This document shows positions 58,028-64,000 of a stretch of DNA of 64,000 nucleotides, piece after piece. Numbering within the stretch: position 1 is the stretch's first letter; each line of letters starts with the position of its first letter. The DNA lies in the NCBI GenBank assembly GCA_010093485.1, contig MU001502.1, positions 330,057 through 394,056 on the forward strand. The letters are read 5' to 3'. The notes below the pieces were generated by a model that was not told the origin of the DNA, searched no databases, and saw nothing but the letters and a program-made list of their open reading frames with translations. Source of the stretch: Karstenula rhodostoma CBS 690.94 (Eukaryota > Ascomycota > Dothideomycetes > Pleosporales > Didymosphaeriaceae). The translations under genes were made by a program, and so were the position numbers.

Positions 58028-60208
58028 ATGGCGGCCATAGTAGACAGAAGCGTAGAGCTAAAGCCTTACGAGTACGAGCCACTTTCCACGCCCAACACAA
58101 TCCGCATCTTCTGCCTGGAACCTTCAGACGCGGAAAGCGATCCTCTGAACGGATACCTGCTCCATTTCGACCGCTACGAGGAGCTTGCCAAGGCATATCA
58201 TTGGCAGAAATATACCGCTGTGTCGTATACATGGGGCGTACCAAACTTCTCGGAACGCCTTAAAATGAATAAGCCTGGAATCGAACATGAGAGCTACCTG
58301 ACGATTACGGCAAGTGTTAGGGTGATGCTTGAGCACTTCCGTAAACGACATAAGAGATTGTACCTCTGGATCGACGCGATTTGTCTAAACCAGAACGACG
58401 GCGCCGAGAAAGCACAGCAAATACCGTTGATGGGAGAGATCTACCATCAAGCGCACAAGTCGTATTTCTGGCTCGGCTTAGAAGAAGGCTTCCAGGCCGC
58501 TAAAGTCTTTACTTATTTCCATCTGTTAGCGATCACGGAATCCAGGCCAAACACGACCAGTAGCTCTGGGAACGATCATCCAGAAACAAACGCTACAAAC
58601 CAGGTTCAGGAGTTTCTCAAGCGAGGATGGTTTTTTCGACGCTGGATACTGCAGGAAGCAGGATTGTCTCGCCATGGAATTATGTGGTGCGGCCGTCACA
58701 CCATCCAGTACGATCTATTCGTTTTTGCATGCAGAAAATTGTCAAGGAATGACTTCGATATTAGTAACAACGAAAAGCGACTTTGCGATACATTCGCCAT
58801 CAAAATCACGGTAGAAATACATGATCTAGTGCACGGGTCTCACAAACCTCAGGATGTCCTTGATCTAATTTGGAAGTTTCACCAGAGTCAGTGCTCAGAC
58901 GAGAAGGACCGTGTCGGTGCACTTTATGGACTACTCCCCTCGTCTATGCGACCAATGGTGAGTTTGGAAACTCCATACCTGCGAATCTACGAGACATGTG
59001 CCGTTGAACTTGCGAGGAGATCGTCGGACCGACTCATAATGCACTTGGCCCACTTTCAACCGGTATACTTGACCAAAAGCGTTCGAGCACCTTCTTGGAT
59101 ACCAGATTGGTCACGAGAGAGACGAAAACCTCCACTTCCTTTTGTCGAAGACAAACAGGTAGCCCTGTCGGCCTACCTCAGGAAGGGGTTTCGTGAACAA
59201 CTTCACCATCAACAATCTGTCGATTATTGTAAGGACCAGGCATCGTGGAGAGACTTTCTCGGACGCCAATGTCAAATCATACATCAATGCACAAGAATCT
59301 CCTCATATTACGACAACAATAGTACCGAAGTAGAAGCCGAGTCTTCTAACTACACAAAGTCAGCAGTCCTGAGAATACAGTGGTTTCACCCAATCACACA
59401 CAGATACGGTATACCCATCTGTAATGTCATGACAGTCCCTACGAAGCCAGAAGAAACCTGGGTCCCTGTTGCTTTTGCCCGAGATCTGCAAGCCATTGCC
59501 AAAAGAGTCCTGGAGCAACACCGTCTAGAACCGTTTTGCGCGCTCATTGCGCGTCTCACTCTGGATCCAGGGGATAAATCAAAAGTGTCAGACATACTAG
59601 CATGCTTCACCGATATGACCAGCAGGACCCCGGAGCTCGAATCCCTTACGGGCCAATTCGACACGCAGCACCTCTCATCAGGACATGTGGTGCAAGCCCT
59701 AGCAACGTTCCTATTCAAACACAGCTTGGCACTCCTCGAATGGGATTGTGGGAAGCATAACCACATGTACGCAGTAGGACCTTCCACGCTCGAAGTAGGG
59801 GATCGCTTGATACCGCTTGACAACTTGCCGTCAGTCTCGGCACAAAAGAACATCGCTTTCATGGTGAAAATAGACGACTCCTTACCTGAGAACTTTATGG
59901 GGGTCAAGCTACACCATCATGAATCTAGCCCGATTACTAGAGCAGCCCAGCCTGACACCACGGCCGCACCTATGGAAGCAGCCACAAGGCAGCGTGAGAT
60001 CAAGCCTCTGCGAGCTACTTATATAGGCATGTGCCTCAGCTGCATGCCAACCCGCTCCCGTAATTTCAAGAAGAGTGACGGGTCCCTTGTCACCTACCAG
60101 TTAGAGCAACAAATGTTGAGGAGGAAGTTTGCGAAACACAGAATAGAGGAATGCAAGCGAGCAGACGAAGAAGAAGGACCTCCGCCTCATGTCATCGATA
60201 TCGTGTAG
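58028..60208 (+). CDS. HET-domain (heterokaryon incompatibility) protein
   Basis: Single exon, 726 residues. The HET domain occupies about 55-215 and has its usual blocks: YTAVSYTWGVPNFSER, LYLWIDAICLNQNDGAEKAQ, IPLMGEIYHQAHKSYFWLG and WFFRRWILQEAGLSRHG. HET domains trigger programmed cell death after fusion of genetically different hyphae and in other non-self responses. The C-terminal two thirds (to 726) show no repeat or NTPase domain and end in a basic, charged tail. Frame intact; single-exon structure is common for HET genes. Adjacent to the CorA-like gene in the same orientation. Confidence 0.95.
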   Translation: MAAIVDRSVELKPYEYEPLSTPNTIRIFCLEPSDAESDPLNGYLLHFDRYEELAKAYHWQKYTAVSYTWGVPNFSERLKMNKPGIEHESYLTITASVRVMLEHFRKRHKRLYLWIDAICLNQNDGAEKAQQIPLMGEIYHQAHKSYFWLGLEEGFQAAKVFTYFHLLAITESRPNTTSSSGNDHPETNATNQVQEFLKRGWFFRRWILQEAGLSRHGIMWCGRHTIQYDLFVFACRKLSRNDFDISNNEKRLCDTFAIKITVEIHDLVHGSHKPQDVLDLIWKFHQSQCSDEKDRVGALYGLLPSSMRPMVSLETPYLRIYETCAVELARRSSDRLIMHLAHFQPVYLTKSVRAPSWIPDWSRERRKPPLPFVEDKQVALSAYLRKGFREQLHHQQSVDYCKDQASWRDFLGRQCQIIHQCTRISSYYDNNSTEVEAESSNYTKSAVLRIQWFHPITHRYGIPICNVMTVPTKPEETWVPVAFARDLQAIAKRVLEQHRLEPFCALIARLTLDPGDKSKVSDILACFTDMTSRTPELESLTGQFDTQHLSSGHVVQALATFLFKHSLALLEWDCGKHNHMYAVGPSTLEVGDRLIPLDNLPSVSAQKNIAFMVKIDDSLPENFMGVKLHHHESSPITRAAQPDTTAAPMEAATRQREIKPLRATYIGMCLSCMPTRSRNFKKSDGSLVTYQLEQQMLRRKFAKHRIEECKRADEEEGPPPHVIDIV

Positions 60209-61134
60209 AAGCCCATTCGAGCACCCAGAAACAGGAGAAGGGAATACGCTTCCGACCGCATGCCGCAAGAATCGAAATGTTTCCAACACGACACTTTTGT
60301 AAAGACACCATGGCGATTTCGTTTCATCAACACTTTCATTCCTGTTACTTTGTCGAATGGATAGGATGTAGTTGCAGACCATGGTTGCAGCTGTAGCCCT
60401 CACAACGGCACTGGAGACAGAAAAAGGCAAAGGAAGTCTACGCACCTCTCCGCCAACCACGGAGATGGATGTCATGCCATGTACAGCCCCTTGACCCCGT
60501 TATGCGCAAGCCACGCCCAGCTCCAGATCTAGCGCGTGTGAGGTGCGAACTGAGATTCTCCGGCCTGTGTGTCTCGCGCCACAGGAGACTTACACGCATA
60601 ATGTCGAGGCAGCTACATCTTCTATTCTCCGTACAACTAGACATGGATACGCCCCCTCCGTCGCCGTCTTTGCCCCCGACAGCACTGGCCGCAAAATCTT
60701 CCCAGGCCAAGTGGTAACGCACCCCACCATCCACCATCCCAACCGCTTAGAAAGAAACAAACAAAGATAGATAGCAGGCCGTAACACGCATGTACCACAT
60801 GCGCACATATCCCATGTCGCACACAAAACATCCGCTAACAGAGACAAAAAACAGTAACAGACAGATACGAGGAGGGAGTGAGTCCGCCTCGCTCGTGGGT
60901 ATCACCTTGCTAACAGGAGTAGGAGTAGGAACCCGAACCGATAGGAGAAACCGAGCCGCCGCCGAGGTAAAAAGGGGAAATAATACCGCTGGGAACGCCG
61001 TATGTGTGCTGGTGCGTGTACGGATGGATGGAGGGAGGCGGCCATAACTTCGCCCGCAAGCCGCGCCGTGTGTACGTGTAGGTAGTGGGAACAGTTCTTC
61101 TCTCCGTCCCGAGTCGTTGCCGTAAAGAAAACCA
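60209..61134. other. convergent spacer
   Basis: This lies between the 3' ends of the HET gene (+) and the following minus-strand gene. Nothing supported was seen. Confidence 0.4.
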
Positions 61135-63610
61135 TCACTCTGCGCCCGGCCTCTCCAGATTGATCTTCAACCGATGCCCCACCCCTTCCCTCTCGCAATA
61201 CTCGCCCAGAAACCGCAGCCCAAACCGCACCGCCTGGATCGGACTCGTGTCGTTCAGGATGGGCAAAAAGTACGGCCCGGACAGCTTCGTCGCATGCACC
61301 TTCTCGCCGGCTTTGGCCAGCTTCGCGTTCCATTCCGCGCCCGCCCACGTCTTGGGGTACGTCTTCTCGAGCTCCTCCATCGGCAGCGCGACCCGCGCGT
61401 CCTGCGTGTGCCGCTGCAGCTTCTGGTAGTGGTCCGACAGCAGGCCGAGGTTCTCGGTGAGCTGGCTGTGCTGCTTGGTGAGTTCGGCGACGGAGAGCTC
61501 GTGCGGGGAGTCGTGGGCTTTGGGGTTGGGCGCGCGCGGCGTGACTTGCGTGCAGATGTTGGCGGCGATCACGGCGCCGAGGTAGGAGCGGAAGCCGTCA
61601 AGGTGTGCGAAATCCTTGGTGAGGCGGCCGTACGAGGTGCAGAGTGGGAGGAGGGTTTTCCAGGTGGATTCGACTTCGGCGGAGCGGCCGCGGAGTTGGA
61701 GGGACTGGTCTTGCGCGTGGTAGGCGGCCATGTAGGAGCTGGTGAGGTGGGTTAGCTCAAGAATAGAGAGTCAGGGGGGAAGACTTACAGGATGCATTCG
61801 AGACCAATGACGGCAGCATGTTTTTGGTCTGCCTTCGTGAACTTCGCGGCTTTGTCGCGCTCCAGCTTCTGGCCTTCATGCTTCAACGACCGTCCCATTT
61901 GATTCAACTTCATCGACGACTGCTGCAGCAGAGAGATGTCCATCTGTTTCTTGCCGCCCAGTGGCGGCATAGATGTGTGCGCTTGAGGATCAAGACGTGC
62001 ACCTGTGGGTGTTGCGCCTGACCTTCCAGGAGTAGAATGTAGGCTTTCAGTGGAGTTTGTTCGAAACATGTTTACCGCCTTGAGATCTTTGCGAGGTGTG
62101 ACGTATGTACCTTGACTCTTCTGTGCGCTCAATTTGTTGGATGCAACTGGAGAAGAAGTGATCTGGTCTCTTGGGGTAATAGGGCGGTCTTGTTGGGATG
62201 ACACCGTGGATGACCTCGGACGTTTCGCTGGTACTGGGGACGCTAGGGCCGAATCGTCTTCTGCCCGTGGCCGCTTCTCCGTAACCTTTATGGCAGGTAC
62301 GGGAGCCTTGGACGCAGTTCTGGGGTGCTCTGGGCGGCGTGCTGCGACTTTCGGGATCGACTTGGCTTTCTTCTCGACGCTATCTGGAGCCTTGCTTTGC
62401 GACACTGGTTTCGGTGGTGGCTCGTCGCGCTCCTTCCTAGCAGCAGGGGTTTCTCTTTTTGGTGGGAGTGCAAGCAGCCTCTTGAGGTTCTCCCGTGATT
62501 TCTTGGAGAACCTGAGCTTGACAATGAGGCTCGGTTCATGGGCATCGCTGTGATCGGCTTGCTCTTCAGTCGGTGATTTTCCATTGGTTGAGATGGACCG
62601 CGCTCGAGAGACGTTTTGCGATGTCTCTCCATCCTTGGTGGTGACGGGCTTCTTCGATGCAGTGCGTTCGGGCACGTGCAAGTGTTGGCTCCTGTTGCGA
62701 TCAGACGATGACGTCGAAGTATTCGAGTCCGCTCGGCTTCGCGTCTCTATTCGATCGAGTTCCACCTGAATATTCGGAGGAAGAGTGGGCGAAAGAATAG
62801 TCGGAAGGCCATGCGGATTGCTGAGCGGCTGTTCCACTGGCGACAACAGTGGTGGCAGACCGTGAGGCGTTGAGTTGGATGGACCTGACCTGTCGATGTT
62901 CATCTTGAATTCTGCAGATTCGGAATTTTGTGATGATGGAGCAGGAGGCTCGGCTCGGTCGCGCTTATCCGGTTTCTCAGATGACTTCTTCTCGGGTCTG
63001 CACATCTGTCAGCGCATGTAGAAGACGAGGCTTGTACAACATACCGTTTTGATTGCGCCGAGCTATCCTTCTCCTGCTCATGCGCCGGAGCTTGCGCGTT
63101 CGACGACTTGACGCCATTTGTTTGGGCAACATTGGGCTTGGTAGGTTGCAGCGCTGGCGACACCTTCTTGGAACCCGGGGCGCTGGCGCCATTGGCCTGC
63201 TTGTTCTTATAATCGGCAAGGCTGATCTTCTTCTTGGGCCGTTCACTGGCAACATTGGCCGACTGGGACCTTGGAAGTGGCGCCTCGGGCTCGTCGTCTT
63301 CGCCGGGCTGCAGGGTGAAGCAGTCCCGGTAGGGTTCGCGGAAGAGATAGGTTCGGTATTGCAGATATTCCTCATCGTGCTTGAACAAATGTCCCAGCAT
63401 CCATGCGCGCGCCTCTTGTGAAGAATGGTATCGATATGGGTTGAGGGAGGGCGTCGAGAGGATGTATGGCGCGCGCGGAACAGCAGTCTTGATGCGCTTG
63501 AAGATGCCGTCCAGCTGGTCCTGGTCTTCTTGGTCCTGGTCGGACAATTGCTTGCGCTTCAGCCCTGTGGTAGGCACCGATGGCTCGGGCGGCCGCTCAG
63601 CGCCGGACAT
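61135..63610 (-). CDS. large disordered nuclear protein with helical C-terminus
   Basis: Exons 63610-63045, 62997-61789 and 61738-61135 fit in phase and give about 792 residues. The N-terminus (1-125) looks folded (ARAWMLGHLFKHDEEYLQYR, then FREPYRDCFTLQPGEDD). KKKISLADYKNKQAN near 125-140 is a short, charged, conserved-looking motif. Residues about 140-560 are Ser/Pro/Lys-rich and disordered with several nuclear-localisation patches (KRPRAEDD, AKRPRSS). The C-terminal part from about 560 is helical (QQSSMKLNQMGRSLKHEGQK, then LSVAELTKQHSQLTENLGLL) and ends in a compact domain (YFLPILNDTSPIQAVRFGL). Probably a nuclear scaffold in transcription or chromatin; I do not recognise the family. Confidence 0.85.
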
Positions 63611-64000
63611 GGTGAGAGCGCAAGTGCTAACAGGCGCGCGGGGGGTCTGATAGAAAGGGGCTGCCTAGCAATGGCTATGTTCCTGGTATAGAGCGTGGAG
63701 GAAGCAACGGCACATGAAGATGGTGTGCGCGGGCGGGGCCTAAAAGCGCGGTGGGGGTTCGTGGGTCGCGGGAGGTCGTCGCGGCGGCGGTGAATGTGAC
63801 GAGGCGCGCAGAAAAGGAACAGGCAGAGGGAGCAACAATTGGAGTCTGAACAGCAGCGTTAGCACAACCGTCGCATCGCGCTGGTATTATCAAAGCGCAA
63901 CGCGCTAAGCATACTCACTCACCGTGTATACGTCGGAGCGTCGGAGCGACCTCAGCCTGTGGCCCGCAAAAGGTGATCTGGGCAGGGGCATTCGACCATT
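63611..64000. other. right-edge upstream region
   Basis: Promoter side of the preceding minus-strand gene. Nothing else was seen before the window ends. Confidence 0.4.

Overview
The window is nuclear DNA from a filamentous ascomycete (Pezizomycotina). The signs are short 45-90 nt introns with GTRNGY donors and CTRAC-like branch points, compact genes on both strands, and a fungal gene set: SET2, RVB2, XRCC4/Lif1, Byr4, a Dal5-type permease, HET and HeLo domains. A dothideomycete is plausible but the sequence does not prove it. No prokaryotic operons, CRISPR arrays, rRNA or intact transposons were seen. Exon boundaries were read by eye and checked for phase; they are predictions.

Left third (0.7-26.8 kb), mostly housekeeping: an F-box/LRR protein (-), a WW-domain Gln/Gly/Tyr-rich protein (+), a Pop8-like RNase P/MRP subunit (-), a long coiled-coil protein (-), RVB2/reptin (+), a secreted LicD/Mnn4-like protein (+), a ubiquitin-like plus WLM metalloprotease (+), a six-zinc-finger AT-hook protein (+), a decayed HeLo-domain gene (-), a Dal5-type MFS permease (+) and XRCC4/Lif1 (-).

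Middle (27.5-51.1 kb): Byr4 septation GAP subunit (+), a WD40 protein (+), an acyl-CoA dehydrogenase ending in a peroxisomal AKL tripeptide (+), a small tail-anchored-like membrane protein (-), a 2 kb AT-rich relic zone with a tRNA-like element, an unrecognised gene (-) followed by a broken partial copy of itself, an acidic nuclear protein (+), mitochondrial GABA transaminase (-), the histone H3K36 methyltransferase SET2 (-) and an AT-hook protein (+).

Right part (51.1-64 kb): about 5 kb with few or no genes, holding an imperfect minisatellite and a possible small Cys-containing protein. Then come a CorA-like four-helix membrane protein and a HET-domain protein side by side on the + strand. 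This pair resembles a fungal non-self-recognition or cell-death locus and is the best candidate in the window for an undescribed system. The window closes with a large disordered nuclear protein (-).

Functionally, chromatin and transcription (RVB2, SET2, AT-hook and zinc-finger proteins), DNA repair (XRCC4, WLM protease) and cell-cycle control (Byr4) are scattered rather than clustered. The XRCC4/Byr4 and coiled-coil/RVB2 pairs are divergent and may share promoters. The rapidly evolving material (HeLo relic, HET/CorA-like pair, duplicated pseudogene, tandem repeats) sits in gene-poor gaps between conserved genes.
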